This document shows, piece by piece, positions 1-6,896 of a stretch of DNA of 25,938 nt. Position numbers and translations under genes: made by a program. Under the pieces are notes generated by a model. It worked only from the letters and a program-made list of their open reading frames with translations. It did no database searches and was not told where the DNA came from. How positions within the stretch are numbered: the stretch's first letter is position 1; each line of letters opens with the position of its first letter. The DNA comes from a virus: positions 1-25,938 of the IMG/VR virus record IMGVR_UViG_3300032073_000214. One strand, given 5' to 3'.

Positions 1-2
1 AT

Positions 3-413
3 GCTTATGGGTATTATGATCGGATGGTGTTCAATCTCAAAAAACTTCTAGAAAAAGTTCCAGGTGGTAAATCCAAGTTTGCTTCATATGCTGCTGCTTT
101 GTTCCTCATCAAAGAAAGCCATTCGCAAACTGAATTTACTGAAGAAGAAATGGTACAAGGGTTATACGAAGCAATGGATGAAATAGATTCAAATACAAAA
201 CAACAAAAAGATTTCGGCAAGCTATTCGAAGATGCTCCTGCTAATGCTACAGGATCTGCTGTGGCTGGTACTGGTGATGATGAAGTTCATTGGAAAAAGC
301 CAGATGCACGCAAGAAAGAAATGAAAGCGTTTTTGAAACGCTATCTTGAGCAGAAAGCAAAGAGAGTTAAGATTAAAGAACGCAAAGACTTCATGAAGAA
401 ATTTGGATTATAA
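3..413 (+). CDS. Conserved phage protein of unknown function, 5' partial
   Basis: The frame is open from the left edge of the window, and the first internal ATG (position 24) has no Shine-Dalgarno sequence before it, so the gene very likely begins upstream. The visible part is lysine-rich and helical-looking. In the middle is a small-residue stretch (ANATGSAVAGTGDDEVHW) that resembles a linker or processing-site-like segment I associate with marine T4-like phages, followed by a very basic C-terminus (KRYLEQKAKRVKIKERK). No enzyme motif is visible. The stop overlaps the start of the next gene (TAATG), suggesting translational coupling. Function is unknown. Confidence 0.7.
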   Translation, partial: AYGYYDRMVFNLKKLLEKVPGGKSKFASYAAALFLIKESHSQTEFTEEEMVQGLYEAMDEIDSNTKQQKDFGKLFEDAPANATGSAVAGTGDDEVHWKKPDARKKEMKAFLKRYLEQKAKRVKIKERKDFMKKFGL

Positions 414-1222
414 TGAATAATTTGGCTATTGAAATGGCGAAACGAAATACACCTGCTAAAGCTGGGAAAGACTTTAACACACTATTTGAAAGTAAAAAGA
501 AAGTGATTGTTGAACAGACACCATATGCCAAAACAAGAACAACCTTGCTTAAAGTAAATGAATTGCAAGACTTTTTTCTTGATGAAGGTATAAATGATCC
601 TGGAATCTTTAAAGCAATATTTCTAGCAGGTGGTCCAGGAAGTGGAAAGTCATATGTAGCAAAAAATGTAATACCAAGCTCAAGCGGTCTTAAGATGATT
701 AACTCAGATGACTTATTTGAGCTTGGTATGAAAAAGAATGATTTAGATCCTGATCTCAGAAAAGGTTATACCAGCAAACATACTGCTGTGAGAAACAAAG
801 CAAAACAAATGACTGCTAAAAGACAAGAACTATATATGAAAGGTCGTTTAGGATTAGTTATTGATGGTACTGGAAAAGACTTTAATAGCATAAAGAATAG
901 TTCAGAATATATGAAAAGTATGGGATATGATGTTTATATGATATTTGTGAATACATCATTAGAGATTGCATTGGAAAGGAATGCACAGAGACAACGCTCT
1001 GTTCCAAAGGCTATAGTAGTTAGCTCATGGAATAAAGTACAAAATAATATTGGTAAATTTCAAAACTATTTTGGTGCTAGTAACATTATTATTGTAGATA
1101 ACAATAATGCTAATGAAGATGTTATGGTAAAATCATATAAACAAATGCAGAAATTTTTAAAACGACCACCGCAGAATAAAGTTGCGAAGAATTGGATTAA
1201 ACAACAAAAAAGGACAAAGTAA
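413..1222 (+). CDS. P-loop kinase, zeta-toxin/polynucleotide-kinase-like
   Basis: A 269-residue protein. A clear Walker A motif GGPGSGKS lies at residues 73-80, followed by a SDD acidic pair near 98-100 and a second strand ending in VIDGTGK (149-155). A lid-like region rich in Arg (ERNAQRQRSVP) comes near residue 190. This layout matches the zeta-toxin/AAA_33 type of small-molecule or polynucleotide kinase. The first 60 residues are a separate basic N-terminal segment containing FNTLFESKKK. Substrate cannot be read from sequence. In a phage it could phosphorylate nucleic-acid ends or a sugar-nucleotide, and a toxin role is only one option. Its start overlaps the preceding stop (TAATG) and the next gene begins one base after its stop. 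Confidence 0.75.
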   Translation: MNNLAIEMAKRNTPAKAGKDFNTLFESKKKVIVEQTPYAKTRTTLLKVNELQDFFLDEGINDPGIFKAIFLAGGPGSGKSYVAKNVIPSSSGLKMINSDDLFELGMKKNDLDPDLRKGYTSKHTAVRNKAKQMTAKRQELYMKGRLGLVIDGTGKDFNSIKNSSEYMKSMGYDVYMIFVNTSLEIALERNAQRQRSVPKAIVVSSWNKVQNNIGKFQNYFGASNIIIVDNNNANEDVMVKSYKQMQKFLKRPPQNKVAKNWIKQQKRTK

Positions 1223-1600
1223 TTGATTAAATTATATGCAGCAATCGCGATAATTGCAATTCTTGGTGGTGTTGGTTATGGTGCTAAGAGTTATTACAAT
1301 GACACGCAAGCAAGAATACAACAGCTCGCAGAAAACAATGCAACATTGAAAGCTGCAGCTGAAGAGCAACAAGCTACAATAAGTCAATTAGAAGAGACTG
1401 CTGCTGTTCAAGCAGAGTTGACTAAAGATTTAATGAAGAATCTTCAGGAAGCAGAAGCATACTCTGATGATTTATTGAAAAAGTTTAAGAAACATAATTT
1501 AACATTATTGAGTTTGAGAAAACCTGGATTAATCGAAAAGAGAATAAATGATGGAACTGTCAAAATATTTGATGATCTCGAGTCTGATACTGCTAAGTAG
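1223..1600 (+). CDS. Inner-membrane spanin (Rz-like), TTG start
   Basis: A 125-residue protein with one N-terminal membrane segment (about residues 3-20, AAIAIIAILGGVGYG) followed by a long coiled-coil-type stretch rich in Glu, Gln, Ala and Leu (about 28-95). This is the layout of an i-spanin: anchored in the cytoplasmic membrane, helical in the periplasm, and joining the o-spanin to fuse inner and outer membranes at lysis. The start is TTG, directly after the previous stop, with AAAGGAC just upstream; no suitable ATG exists. The next gene starts inside its 3' end in another frame, the classical Rz/Rz1 overlap. The call rests on architecture and partner, not on sequence family. Confidence 0.72.
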   Translation: MIKLYAAIAIIAILGGVGYGAKSYYNDTQARIQQLAENNATLKAAAEEQQATISQLEETAAVQAELTKDLMKNLQEAEAYSDDLLKKFKKHNLTLLSLRKPGLIEKRINDGTVKIFDDLESDTAK

Positions 1601-1943
1601 TTGTAGTTTAATAAGCAGACAACCAGAACCAGAGATAGTTACAGTAACAAAGATTGTTAAACCAACAATACCTATTGTTGAAAGACCCAAACAATTAGAT
1701 CTCGCAGATGTTGAATGGTATGTTGTTACTGAAAGAAATATGGATGAATTTTTAGAAAGATTCGAAAAAGATAACGCAGATATAGTTTTTATGGCTATAT
1801 CAGTAAGAGGTTATGAAAACATTAGTTTAAACCTTGCTGACCTTAGACGCTATATATTACAACAAAAGGAAATAATTGTTTATTACGAGGATTCGGTTAA
1901 GCCTGAACCAACACCAACAACGGAAAAAGAAACAAATGAATAA
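1548..1943 (+). CDS. Outer-membrane lipoprotein spanin (Rz1-like)
   Basis: A 131-residue protein with a short signal sequence ending in a lipobox (LLSSC, Cys at residue 19), so the mature protein should be lipid-anchored, probably in the outer membrane. After the Cys comes a Pro/Val-rich extended stretch (EPEIVTVTKIVKPTIPIVERPK) and then a compact domain (LADVEWYVVT, AISVRGYENISLN, LRRYILQQKEIIVYYE) that I recall as common in marine T4-like phages. It overlaps the i-spanin gene by 53 bases in a different frame. Start is ATGATG at 1548, so 1551 is equally possible. The paired overlap plus lipobox supports o-spanin. The folded domain is larger than that of lambda Rz1, so it may do something additional. 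Confidence 0.75.
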   Translation: MMELSKYLMISSLILLSSCSLISRQPEPEIVTVTKIVKPTIPIVERPKQLDLADVEWYVVTERNMDEFLERFEKDNADIVFMAISVRGYENISLNLADLRRYILQQKEIIVYYEDSVKPEPTPTTEKETNE

Positions 1944-2670
1944 TTACCAGAAAGCTGCATTCTTATCAAATGTGGCATATTATGAGGGAGACGCATTAAA
2001 GGATGTGTGTAAATTAAGAGGTTTCAGCTCTAAACTTATAGATAAAAATGGTGCGCAAGTTCTTGTAGCAAAGAATAGCACAGATATTTGGTTTGCTTTT
2101 CGTGGCACAGAACCAACAAAATTTAATGACATTGCAGCTGATTTAAAGATAACTAAAAATAAAGCTGTTGCTGGTGGAAAAGTTCATTCTGGTTTCCAAG
2201 AAGAAATAAACGAGGTTTATCCTGCAATATGTAAAGAATTAAAAAACAATTCTTCTCTGAAAAAACCAAAAACAATTTATATAACTGGTCACTCTCTTGG
2301 TGGTGCAATGGCAACAATCCTCGCTACTAGAATAGATGCTAAGTGTTTATATACATTTGGATCTCCTAGAGTTGGTGGTAAACAATTTGTTAAAGAGTTA
2401 AATTGTAAACATCATCGCTTTGTGAACAACAATGATATTGTTACTAAAGTCCCTTTGAAGATTATGGGGTTTGTTCATTGCGGTGAAGAAAGATACTTTA
2501 ATGCTTATGGTGCTGAACGCGATCCAACATATTGGCAACGCTGGAAAGATTTCTTTCGTGGAGTTTGGGCTGGTTGGAAAGAAGGAAAGATTTTTGATTC
2601 CTTGACTGATCATGGAATGCAAAATTATGTTATTATTTGTGAAACATTAAAAGATGAGGTTGACGAATAA
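1936..2670 (+). CDS. Class 3 (fungal-type) lipase, alpha/beta hydrolase
   Basis: A 244-residue protein with a complete class 3 lipase signature: the nucleophile elbow GHSLGG (Ser120), the following FGSPRVG, an Asp in RFVNNNDIV (Asp167), and a C-terminal His in TDHGMQNY (His226). It would hydrolyse an ester bond in a lipid, possibly a phospholipid. No signal peptide or membrane segment is visible, so the enzyme would stay in the cytoplasm until the membrane is opened. ATG 1936 overlaps the o-spanin stop (ATGAATAA), which argues for this start over an in-frame one at 1876 and for coupling to the spanins. Position in the cassette suggests a role in envelope breakdown at lysis, which is inference. 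Confidence 0.82.
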   Translation: MNNYQKAAFLSNVAYYEGDALKDVCKLRGFSSKLIDKNGAQVLVAKNSTDIWFAFRGTEPTKFNDIAADLKITKNKAVAGGKVHSGFQEEINEVYPAICKELKNNSSLKKPKTIYITGHSLGGAMATILATRIDAKCLYTFGSPRVGGKQFVKELNCKHHRFVNNNDIVTKVPLKIMGFVHCGEERYFNAYGAERDPTYWQRWKDFFRGVWAGWKEGKIFDSLTDHGMQNYVIICETLKDEVDE

Positions 2671-2671
2671 C

Positions 2672-2971
2672 ATGTATTGGTTTATACTTAAATCTATTTT
2701 AGGTTCTATTATTGGTAGTTCTTTTTATAATTGGTTTCAAGGAACAAAGATAGGTATCTGGTTCCAGAAACATGTTGATGCTTTTATGCAATATCTCGCT
2801 ATCAAGTATGATATTGAATTAGCTAAGAAAGACGCCAAGTTCCGAAAACAATATCCACTAATAGCTGATCGTTTGGACGCTTTAGAGGAAGACTTGGGCG
2901 TATTATATTCAATGCAAGCCAAAGAGATTGCAGAGCATATCACAAAAAATATAAATAAAGATTCAGACTAA
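2672..2971 (+). CDS. Small membrane protein of the lysis cassette, unknown
   Basis: A 99-residue protein with a hydrophobic N-terminus (about residues 1-20, WFILKSILGSIIGSSFYNWF) and a charged helical remainder with a heptad-like region around LADRLDALEEDLGVLYS. ATG 2672, one base after the lipase stop, is preferred; GAGGT lies about 12 bases upstream. An in-frame start at 2654 would overlap the lipase. With one N-terminal membrane anchor and a soluble tail it could be a holin-like or antiholin-like protein given its neighbours, but no family is recognised. Confidence 0.6.
   Translation: MYWFILKSILGSIIGSSFYNWFQGTKIGIWFQKHVDAFMQYLAIKYDIELAKKDAKFRKQYPLIADRLDALEEDLGVLYSMQAKEIAEHITKNINKDSD
2950..2957 (+). 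promoter_or_regulatory. T4-type late promoter match (TATAAATA)
   Basis: A perfect match to the T4 late-promoter octamer TATAAATA lies within the last codons of the preceding gene, 29 bases before the ATG at 2987. This spacing would give a leader of about 20 bases. In T4 this element is read by a phage sigma factor (gp55) with the sliding clamp; those genes are not in this window. An AT-rich octamer can occur by chance. Confidence 0.5.
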
Positions 2972-2986
2972 AAAGTAATCTATCTT

Positions 2987-3355
2987 ATGGCTAACATTAA
3001 TCAACCACAAACAAATATTGTTTTTGAAAAAGAAGAGATACCACCGAGAATTGCGATTAACATGGATTTATTTACTTTACTCGAAGAACGAAGAAAAGAA
3101 GCAAGAGAGCAGGTTGATATTTTGCACAAAAGGATAGGCGACTTGAGAGAAGAATTACAGAAAGAACTCTCGGAGTCACATAAAGAGATTGTTCACGAGA
3201 TTCGCGAAATGAAAGAAGAACAACGCGAACATGCCAAAGAGATGTCCAACAGAGTCGGCAAACTCGAGCAGTGGAAATGGCAGGCTGCAGGTGGATTCAC
3301 ACTAATCGCATTTGCCATCACCTTATTCATACCATTCGTCCAGCAACACATGTAA
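2987..3355 (+). CDS. Coiled-coil protein with C-terminal membrane anchor (XhlA-like layout)
   Basis: A 122-residue protein. Residues about 30-90 are strongly charged and heptad-like (EERRKEAREQ, LREELQKELSESHKE, EQREHAKEMSNRVGKLE), then KWQAAGG leads into a single C-terminal hydrophobic segment (FTLIAFAITLFIPFV). This is the layout of XhlA-type and other holin-associated proteins: coiled coil, a basic/Trp turn, then a tail anchor. No catalytic motif is present. It closes the cassette begun by the spanins and is preceded by a late-promoter match, which fits a late lysis or membrane role. Homology to XhlA is not established; a tail-anchored protein of another purpose is possible. Confidence 0.65.
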   Translation: MANINQPQTNIVFEKEEIPPRIAINMDLFTLLEERRKEAREQVDILHKRIGDLREELQKELSESHKEIVHEIREMKEEQREHAKEMSNRVGKLEQWKWQAAGGFTLIAFAITLFIPFVQQHM

Positions 3356-3361
3356 TATAAC

Positions 3362-3390
3362 TTGTCTTTTGTGAGCTTTTATTGTATAAT
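3362..3390 (+). promoter_or_regulatory. Sigma70-like promoter before primase
   Basis: TTGTCT, a 17-base spacer, then TATAAT. The gap between the preceding gene and primase is only 41 bases. The -10 ends 6 bases before the primase ATG at 3397, so initiation at the usual distance would give a transcript with almost no leader. Confidence 0.6.
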
Positions 3391-3396
3391 GATTGG

Positions 3397-4416
3397 ATGA
3401 GTAATTATATTGATTCAAAATACCTTCATCTTCTATCTTCCCAGCTAGATCAATTCAAGCGGAAGAATGATAACCTATACAACTTCCGATGCCCTTATTG
3501 CATGGACTCTCAGACGAATCTGAATAAGGCTCGTGGATATGTCTTTGTTCGAGAAAGCAGTTACATATATAAATGTCATAACTGTGGAAAGGGTGCGAGT
3601 ATTAGCAACCTTATCAAGCATGTTAATCCACAGCTACACAAACAATACATCATGGAGCGATTCAAAGACGGCAATCACAAGTCATCAAACACTGCAGTCA
3701 AAACAAAGACAGAGTTTCGTCTAAAGAAAAAAGCAAATTATATGAAGACACCTCTTGGTAAGTTGAAGAAAATATCTCAGCTTCCAGAAGATCATATCGC
3801 GAAACAATATATCCAGAGTCGCGGAATACCAACAAATTACCACTACAAACTTTTTTATGCTCCTAAATTCTATGAGTTTGTTAATGAATGTGAGAAAGGT
3901 AAGATACCTAACATTCAAAAAGACGAACCAAGAATAGTCATACCATTTATTGATAAGTCTGATAATCTGATTGGCTTTCAAGGAAGGGCATTAGGTGATT
4001 CAAAGTTAAAGTATGTCACAATAATGCTTGATGAACAGTCGCCAAAGATATTTGGATTAGATACAGTTGATTTTCGCAAACCTGTCTATGTAGTCGAAGG
4101 TCCAATTGATAGTATGTTTATTGATAACGCAATTGCTATGGCAGGTGCAGATGTGAGTGGCTTAGATTCATTCAAAGCTGAGTTCATTTTTATCTATGAT
4201 AATGAGCCACGAAGTAAAGAGATTGTCAAGCGTATTGAAAAAACGATAGAACAAAAACATTCTATTGCTTTGTTTCCAAATGGCACAAAAGAAAAAGATA
4301 TAAATGACATGGTACTTTCTGGTAAGTGTGTCGATGAAATCCGAAAGATTATAAGTATTAACACCTTTAAGGGATTATCTGCGAAGGTAAAATTGAGTGA
4401 GTGGAGAAGAGTTTAA
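3397..4416 (+). CDS. 61: DNA primase, T4 gp61-like
   Basis: Makes RNA primers for lagging-strand synthesis together with the replicative helicase. The 339-residue protein begins with a zinc-binding domain (CPYC at 32-35, CHNC at 60-63) including the NKARGY segment also seen in T4 gp61. A Toprim-type catalytic core follows, with VVEGPIDSMF (the conserved Glu) and an acidic strand FIYDNEP. Length matches T4 gp61 (about 340). ATG 3397 gives MSNYIDSKY and fits the family. An in-frame TTG at 3382 is rejected because it lies within the promoter -10 region. The stop overlaps the next ATG. Confidence 0.9.
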   Translation: MSNYIDSKYLHLLSSQLDQFKRKNDNLYNFRCPYCMDSQTNLNKARGYVFVRESSYIYKCHNCGKGASISNLIKHVNPQLHKQYIMERFKDGNHKSSNTAVKTKTEFRLKKKANYMKTPLGKLKKISQLPEDHIAKQYIQSRGIPTNYHYKLFYAPKFYEFVNECEKGKIPNIQKDEPRIVIPFIDKSDNLIGFQGRALGDSKLKYVTIMLDEQSPKIFGLDTVDFRKPVYVVEGPIDSMFIDNAIAMAGADVSGLDSFKAEFIFIYDNEPRSKEIVKRIEKTIEQKHSIALFPNGTKEKDINDMVLSGKCVDEIRKIISINTFKGLSAKVKLSEWRRV

Positions 4417-5093
4417 TGAATGTAAAGTTAGTGTCATATTCGGCAGCAGTAGATGGATTGTTTGGTGATAATGAGAATCCAGACCTATTAGAAATGATTG
4501 CTTATTGTGCGAGGGTATCTAATCCTTCCAATCAGCTTAATAGTGAAACATCAGAAAAGTTAGTCAAATATCTAATCAAGCACCAACACTGGTCGCCATT
4601 AGAGATGGTCAACGCTTGCCTGATGATAGACACAACAAGAGATATTGCACATCAAATAGTGCGACATCGTTCATTCTCTTTTCAAGAGTTTAGTCAAAGA
4701 TATGCACAGCCTGAAGAAATGGGATATCCGTTTGTTATTCGTGATGCAAGATTACAAGACGATAAGAATAGACAGAATAGCGTTGAGACTGAAGATGAAC
4801 ATTTAAAACGAGAGTGGTATGCTAAACAAAAAAGAGTTATCAATTCTGCTCAAGATGCATATCATTGGGCTATTAATAATGGTATAGCTAAAGAACAAGC
4901 AAGAGCTGTTTTGCCAGAAGGTCTTACTAAAACAAGACTATATATGAATGGTACATTGAGAAGCTGGATACATTATATTGACTTGCGTGCAGCTAATGGA
5001 ACACAAAAAGAACACATGGAAATTGCTCGCGAGTGCGCATGCGCAATAGCTGAAATATTCCCCATGACCAATTCACTAATAGAACAACAATAA
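4416..5093 (+). CDS. thyX: Flavin-dependent thymidylate synthase ThyX
   Basis: Converts dUMP to dTMP using methylene-tetrahydrofolate and FAD/NADPH. The ThyX signature RHRx7S is complete at residues 83-93 (RHRSFSFQEFS, then QRY). The C-terminal half carries LPEGLTKTRLYMNGTLRSW, a segment that binds dUMP and FAD in this family, and the Arg/Glu-rich end (HMEIARECA). Length 225 is normal. ATG 4416 overlaps the primase stop and has GGAGAAG upstream; a GTG at 4401 is in frame but inside primase. It sits directly before nrdA, so dTMP and dNDP reduction are probably co-expressed. T4 itself uses the unrelated ThyA type. Confidence 0.93.
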   Translation: MNVKLVSYSAAVDGLFGDNENPDLLEMIAYCARVSNPSNQLNSETSEKLVKYLIKHQHWSPLEMVNACLMIDTTRDIAHQIVRHRSFSFQEFSQRYAQPEEMGYPFVIRDARLQDDKNRQNSVETEDEHLKREWYAKQKRVINSAQDAYHWAINNGIAKEQARAVLPEGLTKTRLYMNGTLRSWIHYIDLRAANGTQKEHMEIARECACAIAEIFPMTNSLIEQQ

Positions 5094-5104
5094 GGTTATA
5101 TAAC

Positions 5105-6886
5105 ATGTTTGGTTTACCCAGAAATCATTTGGGAGTTAAGATTGACCCCAGCAAAGACAAGAACATGACAGAACAAGCTGTCAAACTTTTGAAAGATTAT
5201 TATTGTAGAAGTAATGAAACCACCCCCCAAGAAGCATTTGCTCGAGCTGCAGTTGCCTTTTCAGCAGGAGATAAAAAATTAGCACAAAGAATTTACAATG
5301 CTGTCTCTGACGGATGGTTTATGTTTTCTTCACCCATCCTTTCTAATGCACCAATCAAAGGAGAAAAAGTTAAATCATTACCCATCTCTTGTTTCTTGAC
5401 ATATGTCCCAGATACATTAGAAGGGCTTATAGACCACACTGCTGAGTTGCGTTGGTTGTCAGTTAAAGGTGGTGGCGTTGGTGGACATTGGTCAGATGTT
5501 AGATCTGTTTCAGATGTAGCTCCTGGACCAATGCCATTTTTACACACTGTAGATAGTGATATGACTGCCTATAGACAAGGAAAGACTCGTAAAGGCTCAT
5601 ACGCTTCCTATATGGACATCTCTCATCCAGATATTGTAGAGTTTATAAACATGCGAATACCAACTGGTGATGTGAATCGCAAGTGTTTAAATCTACACCA
5701 TGCTGTGAATCTTACTGATGCCTTTATGGAAGCTGTGGAGAATAATGAAGATTGGGATTTAAAAGATCCAAATGAAGATAGTGTCCGTGATACTATTAAA
5801 GCAAGAAAGTTGTGGGAACTTATTTTAGAAACACGCTACAGAACTGGCGAGCCATATCTAAACTTTATTGATACAGCAAACAATGCATTGCCACAACAAC
5901 AAAAAGATTTGGGTCTTAAGATTCATGGTTCAAACTTATGTAATGAGATACACCTAGTAACAAATGAAGAACGCAGTGCTGTATGCTGTCTATCTTCACT
6001 AAACTTGGAGAAATATGATGAATGGAAAGATACAACAGTTGTTGCTGATGTTATCCGTTTTCTCGATAATGTCTTGCAGTTCTTTATCGACCACGCAGGA
6101 TCAGAAATCGAAAGAGCAAGATTCTCTGCTATGCGGGAGCGATCGCTTGGTCTTGGAGCGATGGGATATCATGCATATCTCCAGAAGCACAGGATTGAAT
6201 TTGAATCTGAAACTGCGATGTCAAGAAATAGAGAAATCTTCAGAGACATCAAAGAGCGAGCAGAAGAAGAAACACTCTTAATGGGTGAAGAACGAGGTGA
6301 AGCACCAGACATGATTGGTTCAGGCAAAAGAAATGCACATCTACTTGCCATTGCACCAAATGCTAATAGCTCTTTGATAGGTGGAACATCTCCATCTATC
6401 GAGCCATGGAAAGCAAATGCATTTACATCACGCACAAGAGCTGGCTCACACTTAACTAAAAACAAATACCTTGAAGAAGAATTAAAAATACTTGGAATGA
6501 ATACTGATGAAGTTTGGTCTTCAATTATTACAAGCGGTGGTTCAGTTCAACATTTAGATTTTCTTTCTAAACATATGAAGTCTGTATTTAAAACTGCTAT
6601 TGAGATAGATCAAGATATTGTGGTGAAGCAAGCTGGCGATAGACAAAAGTGGCTCTGTCAAGGGCAATCACTAAACATCTTTTTCCCAGCAGGTGCTACT
6701 AAAGAATACCTACATAAAGTACATTACAATGCATGGCTTTATGGAGCAAAAGGTTTATATTATCTAAGAACAGAAACATCAAATAAGGCTGAGAATGTCT
6801 CACAGAAAATAGCAAGAGATAGATTATCAGAATTTAACGAAAACAAAGCTGACACTCAAGATGAGTGTGTAGCATGTCAAGGCTAG
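5105..6886 (+). CDS. nrdA: Class I ribonucleotide reductase, large subunit NrdA (no ATP-cone)
   Basis: Reduces ribonucleoside diphosphates to deoxy forms using a radical from NrdB. All catalytic elements are visible: Cys96 (PISCFL) and Cys294 (AVCCLSSLN) as the redox pair, the NLCNE triad (Asn277, Cys279, Glu281), the radical-transfer pair Tyr552-Tyr553 (GLYYLRT), and a C-terminal CVAC (588-591) that would be re-reduced by glutaredoxin. At 593 residues it is about 165 shorter than E. coli NrdA (761). The N-terminus begins near the catalytic domain, so the ATP-cone that gives overall activity control is missing, a common state in phages. The nrdB fusion follows 10 bases later. Confidence 0.93.
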   Translation: MFGLPRNHLGVKIDPSKDKNMTEQAVKLLKDYYCRSNETTPQEAFARAAVAFSAGDKKLAQRIYNAVSDGWFMFSSPILSNAPIKGEKVKSLPISCFLTYVPDTLEGLIDHTAELRWLSVKGGGVGGHWSDVRSVSDVAPGPMPFLHTVDSDMTAYRQGKTRKGSYASYMDISHPDIVEFINMRIPTGDVNRKCLNLHHAVNLTDAFMEAVENNEDWDLKDPNEDSVRDTIKARKLWELILETRYRTGEPYLNFIDTANNALPQQQKDLGLKIHGSNLCNEIHLVTNEERSAVCCLSSLNLEKYDEWKDTTVVADVIRFLDNVLQFFIDHAGSEIERARFSAMRERSLGLGAMGYHAYLQKHRIEFESETAMSRNREIFRDIKERAEEETLLMGEERGEAPDMIGSGKRNAHLLAIAPNANSSLIGGTSPSIEPWKANAFTSRTRAGSHLTKNKYLEEELKILGMNTDEVWSSIITSGGSVQHLDFLSKHMKSVFKTAIEIDQDIVVKQAGDRQKWLCQGQSLNIFFPAGATKEYLHKVHYNAWLYGAKGLYYLRTETSNKAENVSQKIARDRLSEFNENKADTQDECVACQG

Positions 6887-6896
6887 GAGAATAAAA

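Noticed and set aside
1876-1935. Upstream in-frame start for the lipase
   Set aside because: It lies within the o-spanin coding region without a ribosome site; ATG 1936 overlaps the o-spanin stop and begins the family-like sequence.
2660-2688. TTGACG-N17-TATACT promoter-like pair
   Set aside because: Its start point would fall inside the gene at 2672 and past its ATG, with no later start that fits. Probably chance, though it is a good match.
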